Positions 50,182-59,597 of a stretch of DNA of 64,000 bases are shown here, one piece after another. Location of the stretch: positions 620,001 to 684,000 of the forward strand of contig NZ_CP101153.1 of assembly GCF_024298825.1 (NCBI RefSeq). Direction: 5' to 3'. Each line of letters starts with the position of its first letter. Positions within the stretch are counted from its first letter, which is position 1. The notes under the pieces were generated by a model that saw nothing but the letters and a program-made list of their open reading frames with translations, searched no databases and was not told where the DNA came from. This DNA comes from Haloglomus salinum (GTDB taxonomy: Archaea; Halobacteriota; Halobacteria; Halobacteriales; Haloarculaceae). Made by a program: the position numbers and the translations under genes.

Positions 50182-51519
50182 TCACCGCTCGGGGTGCGTC
50201 GGCGCGTCGAACCCGCCCCGGACGAGTGGCTTCGCGACGTGCCGCCGGGCACAGGGCGGCACCTCGTACCAGCCCCGTTCGAGGTCGCGTTCGACCGCCC
50301 GCTCGACCTTCCCCGGCGCCGCGGTGCCACAGTCCCGGCAGCGGTAGCCCTGCCCACGGCCCGCGGAGGACATCGACCGGCCGCAGTCCGGACAGTCCGG
50401 CGTCGCGGGTTCGGTCCGGACGAGGTCGCGAACGGCGAACTTCTCCAGTTTCAACGTCCCGTCGCTCACCTCGCCGCAGGCGGTGACGTGGTCGCCGACG
50501 CGCAGGGCGCGTACGCGGTCGCGGAAGCGCTTGGTCGGCTCGAACGCCGCACAGGCGAGCGTCGTCGGGTCCCCCCCGGGACCGTCGCCCGTGGCATCGC
50601 CGCCGGGTGCGCGCAACTCGCAGAAGACGTGCCCGCCCCGGCGGGTCTCGGGCGGCTCCGAGACGACCCCGTCCAGCCGGTACGCACGCCCGTCACGGGC
50701 GTTCGCGAGCGTCCCGTCGCGGAGGTGTGCGTCGGTTCCCTGGTTGGTGACGAACGTTCGCGCGCGCTCGGCCGGCTCCGAGTTGATGGCGGCGGCGACC
50801 CGCCGGCAGGCGTCGGGGGCGTCGCCGCGGATGCCGTAGAGAACCGGCCCCGGCGTGTGGGGGACACAGACCGTCTCTCGCTCGCCACGGTCGACGGTGT
50901 CCCAGACGGTCGGGTACGCCTCGTCCGCGGCGGCGAAGACGCTCGCGGCGTCGACGGAGCGCTCGGTCCCCCAGCGCTCGCGCGGCCGGTAGACGATGTG
51001 CTCGTAGGTCGGTGTCAGGTCGTCCTCGGCCCAGGCACGCCACGCACCGGTGGCCGCGAGCGCGCCCACGAGGCCGCGCCCGTCACCCCAGGTCGCGTCG
51101 CGGGTCTCGACCGCCTCGGACGCGTCGGCGAGCACGTCACGGGCCGTCTCGCGCGCCAGGATGTCGCGGACCGCCCCGGCGGAGAGGTCAGCGACCCCCT
51201 CGGGAACCGACTCCGGCGCGCCCGCGAGAGCGACCACGCCGGGATTGGTCCGGGGGTCGTCGACGACCGCGGTGTCGTCGACGAGGGCGCGAGCAGCGGC
51301 GAACGCGACATCGACGGCGGCGTCGGTGTGAACCGCGAGCGCAGCGTTACCGCGGGTCTTGTACTCGACGGCGGGGTTGAGTCGGACGAGGCAGACCCGG
51401 GCGACGCTCGCGCCGCGCTCGCGCAATCGCTCGGCGAGCACGGCGGCCGCGTACGTCGTACACATCCCCGCCTCGCGCGAGTCCGTGTCGTCCAGTCCGA
51501 CGACGGTCACGGTCGTCAT
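50182..51519 (-). CDS. tiaS: tRNA(Ile2) 2-agmatinylcytidine synthetase TiaS
   Basis: A 445-residue TiaS, which attaches agmatine to C34 of tRNA-Ile(CAU) so it reads AUA. Seen: [19 protein letters not shown] at the N-terminus, [29 protein letters not shown], the region around [17 protein letters not shown], an OB-fold segment ([16 protein letters not shown]) and a C-terminal zinc ribbon (CPDCGRS ... YRCRDCG). All are family hallmarks. ATG 51519. Confidence 0.93.
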   Translation of the reverse strand: MTTVTVVGLDDTDSREAGMCTTYAAAVLAERLRERGASVARVCLVRLNPAVEYKTRGNAALAVHTDAAVDVAFAAARALVDDTAVVDDPRTNPGVVALAGAPESVPEGVADLSAGAVRDILARETARDVLADASEAVETRDATWGDGRGLVGALAATGAWRAWAEDDLTPTYEHIVYRPRERWGTERSVDAASVFAAADEAYPTVWDTVDRGERETVCVPHTPGPVLYGIRGDAPDACRRVAAAINSEPAERARTFVTNQGTDAHLRDGTLANARDGRAYRLDGVVSEPPETRRGGHVFCELRAPGGDATGDGPGGDPTTLACAAFEPTKRFRDRVRALRVGDHVTACGEVSDGTLKLEKFAVRDLVRTEPATPDCPDCGRSMSSAGRGQGYRCRDCGTAAPGKVERAVERDLERGWYEVPPCARRHVAKPLVRGGFDAPTHPER

Positions 51520-51731
51520 TATCTGCCCGGTTACGAACGGGTTTCGCTCCGCGACCGCCCGACCGACTGCACCCCGGTTCGCCGCTGAGCGGCCACGAAC
51601 AGCCCTCGGACCCCCGTTCGCCGTGCCACACTACCCGGTATTTGAATGTGTCCCCGGTGCCTCCAGAATCGACGGACACAGCGGGTGAGGGGACACAACA
51701 CATATGTTCATCGAGTCATCTATATTCCTCT

Positions 51732-52706
51732 ATGTCCCGGTCCGCACTGGTCGAGAACGTGACCGCGATGCTCGAGGACGCTGGGTTCCTCGTCAGCGAC
51801 CGGTGTGCGATCCGCCCGAAGAGCTTCGACGTGGCCGCGCGCCGCGGCGAGGACACGCTCCTGCTGAAGGTCCTCGTCAACATCGACGCGTTCGACGCCC
51901 CGACGGGGGCGGAGATGCGCCGGCTCGGCCACTACCTGGGCGCGACACCCATGGTGCTCGGGCTCCGGACCCGCGACGAGGAACTCGACCCCGGCGTCGT
52001 CTACTTCCGTCAGGGCGTCCCGGTCCTCTCGCCGGACACCGCGATGGACCTGTTCGTCGAGGAGGTGCCGCCGCTCATCTACGCCGCGCCGGGCGGTCTC
52101 TACGTCAACATCGACAGCGAGGTGCTGGCCGACGCCCGCGAGCAGAAGGACTGGTCGCTCGGCCGCCTTGCGCAGGAGCTCGGCGTCTCCCGGCGCACCG
52201 TCTCGAAGTACGAGGACGGCATGAACGCCTCCGTCGAGGTCGCGGCCGACCTGGAGGAGATGTTCGATGCGCCCCTCACCTCGCCCGTCGAGGTGCTCGA
52301 CGGCGCCGAGGAGGTCCGCGAGGGCGACCCCACGCCCGAGGACCCCGACGCCGACCCGGACGACGAACCCGTCATCGCGGTCCTCACCCGCGTCGGCTAC
52401 GACGTCCACCCGACCGACCGCGCCCCCTTCAAGGCCGTCGGCGAGGCCCGGCGCGCCCGCCTGGCCTCGATGCTGACCGGCCACTCCACCTTCGACCGGA
52501 CCGCCGAGAAACGTGCCCGCATCATGTCCTCGGTCGGCCGGGTCACCCGGACGCGCTCGGTGTACGTCGTCGATCGCGCGACGCGGGACAGCGTGGAGGG
52601 CACGGCGCTCGTCGAGCGTGAGGAGATGGAACAGGTCGAGGACGCCGACGACCTGCGGGACCTGATCCAGGAGCGCGTCGACATCGACGTGGAAGAACCG
52701 GCGTAA
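51732..52706 (+). CDS. HTH-type transcriptional regulator with C-terminal domain
   Basis: A 324-residue archaeal regulator. Residues 1-120 form a nuclease-like alpha/beta domain ([24 protein letters not shown]), residues about 132-185 an XRE-type helix-turn-helix ([18 protein letters not shown]) and the rest an extra domain ([14 protein letters not shown]). This matches the conserved archaeal UPF0290-type putative HTH regulators. A TATA-like ACATATGTT lies about 30 bases upstream, consistent with leaderless or nearly leaderless expression. ATG 51732. Confidence 0.86.
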   Translation: MSRSALVENVTAMLEDAGFLVSDRCAIRPKSFDVAARRGEDTLLLKVLVNIDAFDAPTGAEMRRLGHYLGATPMVLGLRTRDEELDPGVVYFRQGVPVLSPDTAMDLFVEEVPPLIYAAPGGLYVNIDSEVLADAREQKDWSLGRLAQELGVSRRTVSKYEDGMNASVEVAADLEEMFDAPLTSPVEVLDGAEEVREGDPTPEDPDADPDDEPVIAVLTRVGYDVHPTDRAPFKAVGEARRARLASMLTGHSTFDRTAEKRARIMSSVGRVTRTRSVYVVDRATRDSVEGTALVEREEMEQVEDADDLRDLIQERVDIDVEEPA

Positions 52707-52798
52707 GGGTTGTTCTGGAGCGGTCCTGTCGTCCCGGCTCGCGGGTCGCCCGAGAACGGACTGCCGGACCGGAGCACTGGCTCAGCACGCACCACTGG

Positions 52799-53137
52799 TC
52801 ATCCCTCGGAGGTCACTTCCGAGGATGCGACATACCGTCGTGTCGCGTAGAATCCGACGGCATAGATACCGAACGCGAACGGTCCGACCGCGAAGATGCC
52901 GACGGAGAAGATGCCGACCGCGAAGACGCCTGCAGAGAAGATTCCGACCGAGAAGATGCCCGCGGAAAGCACACCGAGACTGAAGTTCCCCGCTGCGAGG
53001 AACCCGAAGGCCGATTGCCCGGAAGCCAGCACCTCGTATCCAGCGATGGTTTCGACACCTGCCAGTGTCAACACCAGCGCGATTACCAGCAGGCCAACCG
53101 CCACGAAACCGCCCGCATCCTGCCAATCTGTTTCCAT
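52799..53137 (-). CDS. Membrane protein of glycine-pentad repeats
   Basis: A 112-residue protein: a short acidic start (METDWQDAGG), a hydrophobic helix at 11-32, then Gly at every fifth position from 40 to 95, twelve in a row, in the pattern [IV]-F-[SA]-[VA]-G (for example IFSVGIFSAGVFAVG). The DNA shows a 15-base period. A basic/polar tail ends it. Pentads of this sort could fold as a membrane-embedded helix or beta-solenoid with glycine every turn. No motif for an enzyme. It is a single gene with about 90 bases to its left neighbour. Confidence 0.75.
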   Translation of the reverse strand: METDWQDAGGFVAVGLLVIALVLTLAGVETIAGYEVLASGQSAFGFLAAGNFSLGVLSAGIFSVGIFSAGVFAVGIFSVGIFAVGPFAFGIYAVGFYATRRYVASSEVTSEG

Positions 53138-53381
53138 AGCCGAAGATGCGACGAAAAGGGTATTAACTCAACATCGTAGTCCAGGGTGCTGGGAATAACC
53201 GTCACTCATCGACACGGACCCAGTGGTTCGCTCCGTGAGCGAGGTGCACCCGCGGTTCAGGACGAGCACTGCGATCTGCCGCCGCCCGGAGATTTCGACA
53301 GGGCCATCGATTCCAGCGTCGCCGCCACGACGATGCCGTCCGGCGATCGCTGCACGAACGTCTCCGAGCCCCGACGAGGCC

Positions 53382-53804
53382 TCATTCCCGGTCGTCACCG
53401 TCGTCGCCACCCTGCCCGGCCTCTATCTCGACCACCAGCTCGTACGCCGGGCCGAGCCCGAACACCTCCCGGTAGCAGGCCTCGATGAAGTCGGCCGCGT
53501 GCTTCGGGTCGGCGAGCGCCGAGACGTGCACGATACCGTCCTGAGCCTTCCGGGTCTCGGGCTGCTGGAGCTTGAACACGGGAAACGACGCCAGCAACTC
53601 ATCGAGCGCGGCGCGTGCGCTCCCGACATCGGTGGCGGCACCCGCCTCCGCGAGGTCCAGCGTGATAGTCCGGTCGGCGTAGGTGATGCCGACCTGCCGG
53701 TCGCTCGCACGCGCGACGAAGTCGACGCCGTCCTCGCGGGAGCGGTGGCGAGCGATGGCTCGAACGGCGAGCCGTTTCCGGTCGGCCGGGGACGTGGCGG
53801 GCAT
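53382..53804 (-). CDS. Conserved-looking protein of unknown function
   Basis: A 140-residue acidic protein with a basic start (SPADRKRLAVRAIARHR) and a folded middle: strands VDFVARASDRQVGITYADRT, helix SARAALDELLASFPVFKL, and a second helix ADFIEACYREVFG. The last 12 residues are Gly/Asp-rich. No family is recognised. ATG 53804 (MPATSPAD) is preferred to two upstream in-frame starts. It is divergent from cmk with about 105 bases between. Confidence 0.6.
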   Translation of the reverse strand: MPATSPADRKRLAVRAIARHRSREDGVDFVARASDRQVGITYADRTITLDLAEAGAATDVGSARAALDELLASFPVFKLQQPETRKAQDGIVHVSALADPKHAADFIEACYREVFGLGPAYELVVEIEAGQGGDDGDDRE

Positions 53805-53909
53805 CGTCGGGACTCGGGGGCCGAAGGGCTTCGGTCTGACGGAGCGGGCGACGAGAGGCGCACCCATCGACACCGTTAGGTAGCGGCGGGAGCCGTCTCC
53901 CCACAACGC

Positions 53910-54527
53910 ATGGATCACAACCTCCTCATCACGGTGTCGGGGCCGCCGGGAAGCGGCGCGTCGAGCACGTCACAGGCGCTGGCGGAGGCGCTCGGAGTCC
54001 AGCGGGTCGACGGCGGCGAGGTGTTCCGCGAGCTCGCGGAGGAGCGGGGGATGAGCCTCACGCAGTTCTCCGCGAAGGCCGACGAGGACCCCGAGATCGA
54101 CCAGCTCATCGACCGACGCCTCCAGCGCGTCGCCGAGGTGTGGGGTGCCTCCAACAAGGGGTTCGTCCTGGAGTCCCGGCTGGCGGGCTGGCTGGCCGGC
54201 AACCGCGCGGACCTCCGCATCTGGCTCAACGCCCCCGAAGAGGTCCGCGTCGAGCGGACCGCCGACCGCGAGGAGATGGAATCCGAGATGCGGGTCCGCG
54301 AGGTCCAGGAGGTCGGTCGCTTCGAGCGGGCCTACGGCGTCGATGTCACGGACACCTCCTTCTACGACCTGTCGGTCAACACGTCGCGCTGGTCGCGTGA
54401 GTCCGTCGTGGCCATCATCATGCAGGCCGTCGAGGAGTACGAGTACACCGAGGACGAGGGGGCGTTCACGAACGAAATCGAACTGCCCGAGACAGACGGC
54501 GAGACGGAGCTGGGTCCGAACTCGTAA
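53910..54527 (+). CDS. cmk: CMP kinase with atypical P-loop
   Basis: A 205-residue nucleotide kinase of the archaeal CMP kinase family: VSGPPGSG at the N-terminus, RVDGGEVFRELAEERGMSLTQF, DQLIDRRLQRVAE, GFVLESRLAGWLAGNRADLRIWL and a late YDLSVNTSRW. It phosphorylates (d)CMP. Walker A reads GPPGSGASS: Ala17 stands where the usual Lys is, checked in the DNA (GGC GCG TCG). I recall some archaeal family members with Thr there, so activity may remain, but this needs checking. The last 25 residues are acidic. ATG 53910. Confidence 0.82.
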   Translation: MDHNLLITVSGPPGSGASSTSQALAEALGVQRVDGGEVFRELAEERGMSLTQFSAKADEDPEIDQLIDRRLQRVAEVWGASNKGFVLESRLAGWLAGNRADLRIWLNAPEEVRVERTADREEMESEMRVREVQEVGRFERAYGVDVTDTSFYDLSVNTSRWSRESVVAIIMQAVEEYEYTEDEGAFTNEIELPETDGETELGPNS

Positions 54528-54854
54528 GCGGCGTCCATCCGGGCGGTGTTCGTCTCGGTAATGATGGCCGCCGACAGCTCCGGCGAGAGCGGCGCGGAAC
54601 GCAAGGAACCGCTGCCCTGGGCGGTAGCACCGATAAGGCACGCATATCACGACGACCCGAACCGCGCCCACGGCGTGGAATCCGCCCGGAGCCGGTCGTT
54701 ACCGCGACAGTTCGAGGATTTCTGCCAGTTATCACCAGAATAGGACACGTAATTGAGCATCGAACTGTAGAAAACAGCCAATATGCTGAATATGCATTGA
54801 ACAACCCCATAACGTAAGAGCGGGGCGCGGGATACATCCGGTCGACTACACACG
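54528..54854. promoter_or_regulatory. Intergenic region with AT-rich promoter for the lipoprotein gene
   Basis: No gene is supported in these 327 bases. The right half is AT-rich (about 54740-54800), with TATA-like words AATATGCTGAATATGC about 60-85 bases upstream of ATG 54855, and no clear T-rich terminator for cmk. The left half has ordinary GC content. Confidence 0.4.
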
Positions 54855-56396
54855 ATGAGCCAGCAGACAGACCAGCCGTCCACGACCGGAGCGGCGGACG
54901 CGGCGGGCGGGGATGCTGGGGATGCGGTGGCGTCCGAGCGCGGGCCCGACCGCCGGTCGTTTCTGAAGTACGCCGGAGCCGGCGGGGCCGCTGCACTGGC
55001 GGCGGGGTGCAAGGAACGCGAGTTCGGGGACCGGAACGTCGAGACGTTCACTCCGGCCAGCAGCACCGGCACCGGAACGGCGCCTCCTCAGCCGCTCTCG
55101 GGCGAGTCGATCCGCCTCGGCTGCCTGGCCCCACAGCCGGAGAGCTTCCCGGTGGGCCAGTCGATGTGGAACGCGATGCGGATGGCCGTCGCGGACCTCA
55201 ACGAGAACGGCGTCCCCGGCATCGGTGGCCGCGGCATCCTCGGCGCGCGGGTGAAACCGTACGTGGGCAACACGGAAGCCTCCCCGGGGACCGCCCGCGA
55301 GGAGTTCCGGCGACTCGTCCAGAAGAACGGGTGCAAGACCACGTTCGGGACCTTCCTGACGCAGTGTACGCTGCAGTGTATGCCCTCGATGAAGGCGACC
55401 GACACCACCCACATCACCACAGCGGCCGCCGGACCCAAGCCCGCCAGGGTCGTCCACGACCGCTACGACGAGTTCAAGTGGCACTTCCGGGTCGGCCCGC
55501 TGAACTCCTTCGACCTGGCCCGGGCGGAACTGGAGTTCCTCACCCTCTATGCCAGCGAACTCGACTGGGACACCGTCTCGGTCCTCATCGAGAACATCGC
55601 CCCGTTCGACCCCTTCGCGAAGGTGCTGGACGAGAACATCCGTGGCATCGTCGACGAGGTGCCCGTCTTCAAGCGGTCGTCGTCGGGGACGACCAACTGG
55701 ACGCCGCTGTACGACGAGGTGCAGGGTGTCGACTCCGACCTCGCTCTCATCGCGCAGGCGCTGACGGGCACGGCCGCTGTCAAGCAATGGGCCAACCAGA
55801 ACCGCCCGTTTGAGATGGGCGGCATCAGTCTCCCCGCACAGATCTACGAGTTCTGGGAGGAGGTCTCCGGTGCCTGTCAGTACGTGTTCACGATGAACGC
55901 GGTCACGCCACAGACCACCAACACCCCCCGGACCCAGGACTTCATGAAGCGGTATCGCGAGAAGTTCGACACCTACCCCGTCTACTCCGGCCCCATCACC
56001 TACGACGGCGTAAGGGTGTACGCGAAGGCGATGGCGGACTACGTCCTCGACAACGGCCTCGAGCGCCTCCCGACGAACGCGGAGATGGTCGAGGCGCTGG
56101 AGAACGTGACGTTCGAACACGGGACCATCCTCCCCGAGTTCCAGTTCACCCCGAAGAGCGCCGACTACGCCCACGACCCCGCATGGACCTCCATGAAACA
56201 GACCGGGGTCCCGGTCTGGCAGCAGTGGCAGGTCGACAAGGCGGTCAGCGAGGACTACGGCGTGATGCACTCGTTCGCGCCGGAGCAGAACAAGACCTCG
56301 CCGTACTCGTTCCCCCACTGGATCGACTACCCCAGCGACCACCCCGCCAACACCGAGGGGCCGCCCGGCCGGAACAACGGCGCTGGCGACCTGTAA
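54855..56396 (+). CDS. Tat-exported lipoprotein, branched-chain-amino-acid-type substrate-binding protein
   Basis: A 513-residue periplasmic-binding-type lipoprotein. The twin-arginine motif RRSFLKYAG at 33-41 and lipobox ALAAGC (Cys52) give a Tat-exported lipoprotein with a long acidic n-region. The remainder has the receptor-family (Peripla_BP_6) pattern: IRLGCLAPQPESFPVGQSM, YVGNTEASPGTAREEF, TTFGTFLTQ, FTMNAVTPQTTNTP and YPVYSGPITYDGVRVYAKAM. The permease and ATPase genes are missing here, so it is an orphan receptor for ABC transport, partnered elsewhere. It lies between cmk and secY. Confidence 0.85.
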   Translation: MSQQTDQPSTTGAADAAGGDAGDAVASERGPDRRSFLKYAGAGGAAALAAGCKEREFGDRNVETFTPASSTGTGTAPPQPLSGESIRLGCLAPQPESFPVGQSMWNAMRMAVADLNENGVPGIGGRGILGARVKPYVGNTEASPGTAREEFRRLVQKNGCKTTFGTFLTQCTLQCMPSMKATDTTHITTAAAGPKPARVVHDRYDEFKWHFRVGPLNSFDLARAELEFLTLYASELDWDTVSVLIENIAPFDPFAKVLDENIRGIVDEVPVFKRSSSGTTNWTPLYDEVQGVDSDLALIAQALTGTAAVKQWANQNRPFEMGGISLPAQIYEFWEEVSGACQYVFTMNAVTPQTTNTPRTQDFMKRYREKFDTYPVYSGPITYDGVRVYAKAMADYVLDNGLERLPTNAEMVEALENVTFEHGTILPEFQFTPKSADYAHDPAWTSMKQTGVPVWQQWQVDKAVSEDYGVMHSFAPEQNKTSPYSFPHWIDYPSDHPANTEGPPGRNNGAGDL

Positions 56397-56485
56397 GCGG
56401 CGTCCAACGACCACCCTGCCGGTGGCCGGTCGGCTACCGGTGCGCGGCGAAGGAGAAACGGCGTGTCGGAGTCAGACCGCCGACG

Positions 56486-57973
56486 TCAGTCTCCGAAGAC
56501 CTGCCGCATCATCGGGTGCATCTCCATCAGCTGCTCTTCGGCGATCTCCTCGTAGAGCTTGTACGTGATGGAGACGGTCAGCAGCAGGCCCGTCCCGGAG
56601 ACGGCGCCGATGGTCCCGAGCATGTTGGCCATGACAGCCAGCAGCCCGACCAGGGCGCCGCCGATGACGGTCACCTGCGGGATGTAGCGTTCGAGCACCT
56701 TCTCGATGACGCCGGGCGACTGGCGGAAGCCCGGAATCTGCATCCCGGAGTTCTGGATCTGCTGGGCCGTCGCCTCCGGCCCCATGTCCGCGGTCTCGAC
56801 CCAGAAGATGGCGAAGATGGCGCCACCGACGACCATGATGAACAGGTCGACGAACACCCGGGCCAGAATCATGCTGGGCGGGTTCGAGGTCGTCCCGAGG
56901 AACCACATCCAGTCCTGGTAGCTGTAGATGGGTGCCAGGTAGTAGAACAGTCCACCGACGGGTTCGGCGGTGCCGGCGCCGCTGGACTGGTAGACGCCCA
57001 GCCAGCCGGGCATACCGGCGCCCAGCTGGCTGTTGAGGATGCGGCCCAGGAACTGGATGTTGGCCTGGAGCGCACGGACGAGGATCATCGGCAGGACGCT
57101 GGCGTAGATGAGCTTCACGGGGAAGCGGCCACGCGCGCCCTTGACCCGGGCGTGCGAGAGTGGAATCTCGACACGCACGGACTCGGCGTAGACGACGACC
57201 GCGAAGATGGCGACCGTCGTGAACAGGAACAGGAGCTGTCCGGGCTCGATGAGCAGGTTCAGAAGCCCCTGCGTCGACAGGACGGCTCCGAGCTGCTGTT
57301 GCCCGGTCAGGATGGTGTACCAGTTGTAGAAGAACCCGGGGTTCCGCGTGATGCCGGGCACGCCGAAGAAGCCGCCGATGAGCCGCTGGCTGATACCGGC
57401 GATGATGAACAGGCCGATACCGGAGCCGACGCCCCACTTGCTGATTACCTCGTCCATGAACAGGATGAGGAGACCGCCGACGAAGATCTGGGCGAACATC
57501 AACCACTTGACGCCGGCGAGACCGATACCGAGCTGGCGTGCGACGGTGTCGCTCGCGGGCAGGAACCCGCCCGCAAACACCATCGGGAGTCCCGTCAGGA
57601 TGATCATCACGACCACCAGCAGCTTCTGGAGGCCCTGATACAGGATCTGGTCACGGGGGTTCTCCTGCGTGTTCAGCCCGAGCAGGTCGGCACCGCCGAG
57701 CAGCTGCAGCACGATGGACGCCGTGACGATGGGCCCGATTCCCAGTTGCAGCACGGTTCCCTGCCCACCCGCGAGGATGGTCCGGAACTGCCCGAAGGCG
57801 TCGTTGCCGCCCCCACTCGCGAGTCCGTAGACGAACACGTTCGTGAGGAAGAAGTACAGCACGAGGATGCCGGCGGTCCAGCCGAGCTTCCGGCGGAAGG
57901 GCACGTGGCCCTCCGGACGCTCGACGCCGGGCATCCGCGTGAGTACTGGTTCGGCGGTCTCCTTCCAACTCAT
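56486..57973 (-). CDS. secY: Preprotein translocase subunit SecY
   Basis: A 495-residue SecY: ten helices, FRRKLGWTAGILVLYFFLTN at the first, plug region around SGGGNDAFGQFRTILAGGQG, GTVLQLGIGPIVTASIVLQL, the cytosolic loop SHARVKGARGRFPVKLIY and IPGFRQSPGVIEKVLERYIP near the C-terminus. Its C-terminus ends in MRQVFGD. It is the 3'-most gene of the spc operon, three bases after rpl15. In other haloarchaea adk often follows; here a convergent lipoprotein gene follows instead. Confidence 0.95.
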   Translation of the reverse strand: MSWKETAEPVLTRMPGVERPEGHVPFRRKLGWTAGILVLYFFLTNVFVYGLASGGGNDAFGQFRTILAGGQGTVLQLGIGPIVTASIVLQLLGGADLLGLNTQENPRDQILYQGLQKLLVVVMIILTGLPMVFAGGFLPASDTVARQLGIGLAGVKWLMFAQIFVGGLLILFMDEVISKWGVGSGIGLFIIAGISQRLIGGFFGVPGITRNPGFFYNWYTILTGQQQLGAVLSTQGLLNLLIEPGQLLFLFTTVAIFAVVVYAESVRVEIPLSHARVKGARGRFPVKLIYASVLPMILVRALQANIQFLGRILNSQLGAGMPGWLGVYQSSGAGTAEPVGGLFYYLAPIYSYQDWMWFLGTTSNPPSMILARVFVDLFIMVVGGAIFAIFWVETADMGPEATAQQIQNSGMQIPGFRQSPGVIEKVLERYIPQVTVIGGALVGLLAVMANMLGTIGAVSGTGLLLTVSITYKLYEEIAEEQLMEMHPMMRQVFGD

Positions 57974-57976
57974 TCG

Positions 57977-58489
57977 TTAATCCTCGTTGGCCTCGTCCGT
58001 TGTATCTCCTTCGGCATCCTCGGCCTCGTTCTCGGCGGCGCGCTCCTCACCGCGCTCGGTGAGGACCGCCTCGCCGCCGGCGGCCTCGATGGCCTCGCGG
58101 GCGTCGTCCGAGAACGCGTCGGCGTGGACGGTCAGCGACTCGTGGACCTGCCCGCCGGCGAGCACCTTCACGGCGTCTGCCTCGTGGCCGTCCTCGACGA
58201 CGTCGCGAACGTCGACCTCGTAGCCGTCGCCGGTCTCCTCGGCGACGCCCTCCGCGGCGAGAACGACCGCGTCCTCGTCGAGTTCCCGGACGTTGATGGT
58301 CTCGATGTCCTCCTGTACCTTCTGGGGGCGCTTGAAGCCGGACTTGCCGAGCGGCGGGTAGAGGTACTGCTCGTGCTTGTCACGGCCGGCGCGACCGCGA
58401 CCACCGCGGTGGCCGGCGCCCCGTCGCTTCTTGTGCGAGCCACCGCCGTGGGTGCGGGAGCCGCGCTGTCGTCGTTTTTTGGATGTCAT
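57977..58489 (-). CDS. rpl15: Large ribosomal subunit protein uL15
   Basis: A 170-residue uL15: basic N-terminus MTSKKRRQRGSRTHGGGSHK with HRGGRGRAGRDKH, then YPPLGKSGFKRPQKVQE. The C-terminal about 30 residues are a very acidic tail (ENEAEDAEGDTTDEANED), a halophilic extension. ATG 58489 overlaps the stop of rpl30 by four bases; secY starts three bases after its stop. Confidence 0.96.
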   Translation of the reverse strand: MTSKKRRQRGSRTHGGGSHKKRRGAGHRGGRGRAGRDKHEQYLYPPLGKSGFKRPQKVQEDIETINVRELDEDAVVLAAEGVAEETGDGYEVDVRDVVEDGHEADAVKVLAGGQVHESLTVHADAFSDDAREAIEAAGGEAVLTERGEERAAENEAEDAEGDTTDEANED

Positions 58490-58950
58490 CGCATCGCCTC
58501 CAGCAGGGCGTCGATCTCCTCGGTCGACTGCTTGCCGAGGACCCCGCCCTCCTTGATGGGGTGCTTGATTCCGTCGTGGCCGCCACGTGGCGGGTGGAGC
58601 CGCAGCGTGGGCGAGAGGCCCTCGTCCTGGAGCTTCGTCTCCTCGTTCACGAGCGCCTCGGCCAGCGACGCGACGTCGCTGTAGTCCGTGTTGTCGGCGA
58701 CCCACTCGTCGTCGATGTCGGCGTCGCCCTCGGCGGGCTCGCCGCGGCGACGGACGAGCGTCTCGACCATCTCGGCCGAGGGCTCGCCGTGGGCCACCCA
58801 GTCGTTCACCTTGTTCACCATGCCACGGTAGGTGTCCGTCTCCGGGACCAGCGTGGCGTGGTTGACGCGGTGGAGGTTGAGCATGCCGAGTGTGTCGCGC
58901 ACGTCGGTGCCCTGGTTGACCTCACCGCGGAGCTGGACGAGTACACGCAT
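58486..58950 (-). CDS. rpl30: Large ribosomal subunit protein uL30
   Basis: A 154-residue uL30, the long archaeal form: [53 protein letters not shown] and RLHPPRGGHDGIKHPIKEGG. It contacts 23S rRNA. The ATG at 58950 overlaps the stop of rps5 by one base, and its own stop overlaps rpl15, showing tight translational coupling. Confidence 0.96.
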   Translation of the reverse strand: MRVLVQLRGEVNQGTDVRDTLGMLNLHRVNHATLVPETDTYRGMVNKVNDWVAHGEPSAEMVETLVRRRGEPAEGDADIDDEWVADNTDYSDVASLAEALVNEETKLQDEGLSPTLRLHPPRGGHDGIKHPIKEGGVLGKQSTEEIDALLEAMR

Positions 58951-59597
58951 CAGTCGCTCACCTCCCCGGGCTCGACGTCGGATTCGGCACGCAGTGCGCG
59001 GGGGCCACGAGCCATCGCGGCGTTCTCCAGCGCGCGGAAGGTCGCCTTCCCGAGGTTGAGCGTGGTCCGGGTGTTGCCGTGGCTCTTGGTCCAGGCGTTC
59101 TCCACGCCGGCCAGCTCGAGCACGTTCCGGACGGTCTCGCTCGCGGCGAGACCCAGACCCTCGGGGGCCGGGATGAGCTCCACCGTGACGGAGCCCGCCT
59201 TGCCCTCGGTCTTCCGGGCCAGCGAGTGGGGTCGCTCGGAGCGGTCCTCCCACGAGCCGGCGCCGCGCTCGACCTTGATCATGTTCAGCTTCGCGATTCC
59301 GATGGCCTTCTGGATGGCACCGCCGACCTGGTCGTCACGCCCCTCGGCGTAGCCGACGTAGCCGTCGCGGTTGCCGACCGCCACCACGCACCGGAACTTC
59401 ACCCGGCGCCCGGAGTCGGTCATGCGCTGGACCATGTTGATGTCCAGCACCTCGTCCTCCAGCCCTGGGAGGAGCTGGTCGACGATCTCGGGCTCCTTCA
59501 GCGGGAGCCCGGATTCGAGGGCGGTCTTCATATCGCTGATCTCGCCCTCGGCCACCTTCCGGCCCAGTCGTGTCTGGGGTTCCCAGCCTCTGCTCAT
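58950..59597 (-). CDS. rps5: Small ribosomal subunit protein uS5
   Basis: A 215-residue uS5: the double-stranded-RNA-binding-like motif [21 protein letters not shown] near 70-90 and the [26 protein letters not shown] segment. It takes part in decoding accuracy. The start ATG 59597 overlaps the uL18 stop by four bases. Confidence 0.96.
   Translation of the reverse strand: MSRGWEPQTRLGRKVAEGEISDMKTALESGLPLKEPEIVDQLLPGLEDEVLDINMVQRMTDSGRRVKFRCVVAVGNRDGYVGYAEGRDDQVGGAIQKAIGIAKLNMIKVERGAGSWEDRSERPHSLARKTEGKAGSVTVELIPAPEGLGLAASETVRNVLELAGVENAWTKSHGNTRTTLNLGKATFRALENAAMARGPRALRAESDVEPGEVSD

Noticed and set aside
47832-50486. 884-codon plus-strand open frame
   Set aside because: It is antisense to BrkB and the alpha/beta hydrolase and reads through several real genes; high GC leaves few stops in shadow frames.
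53168-53410. 80-codon minus-strand frame after the glycine-pentad gene
   Set aside because: It starts inside the 3' end of the neighbouring gene and has no recognisable sequence or promoter.
56183-58684. 833-codon plus-strand open frame
   Set aside because: It is antisense to secY and rpl15, which are certain genes, and has an acidic low-complexity shadow composition.
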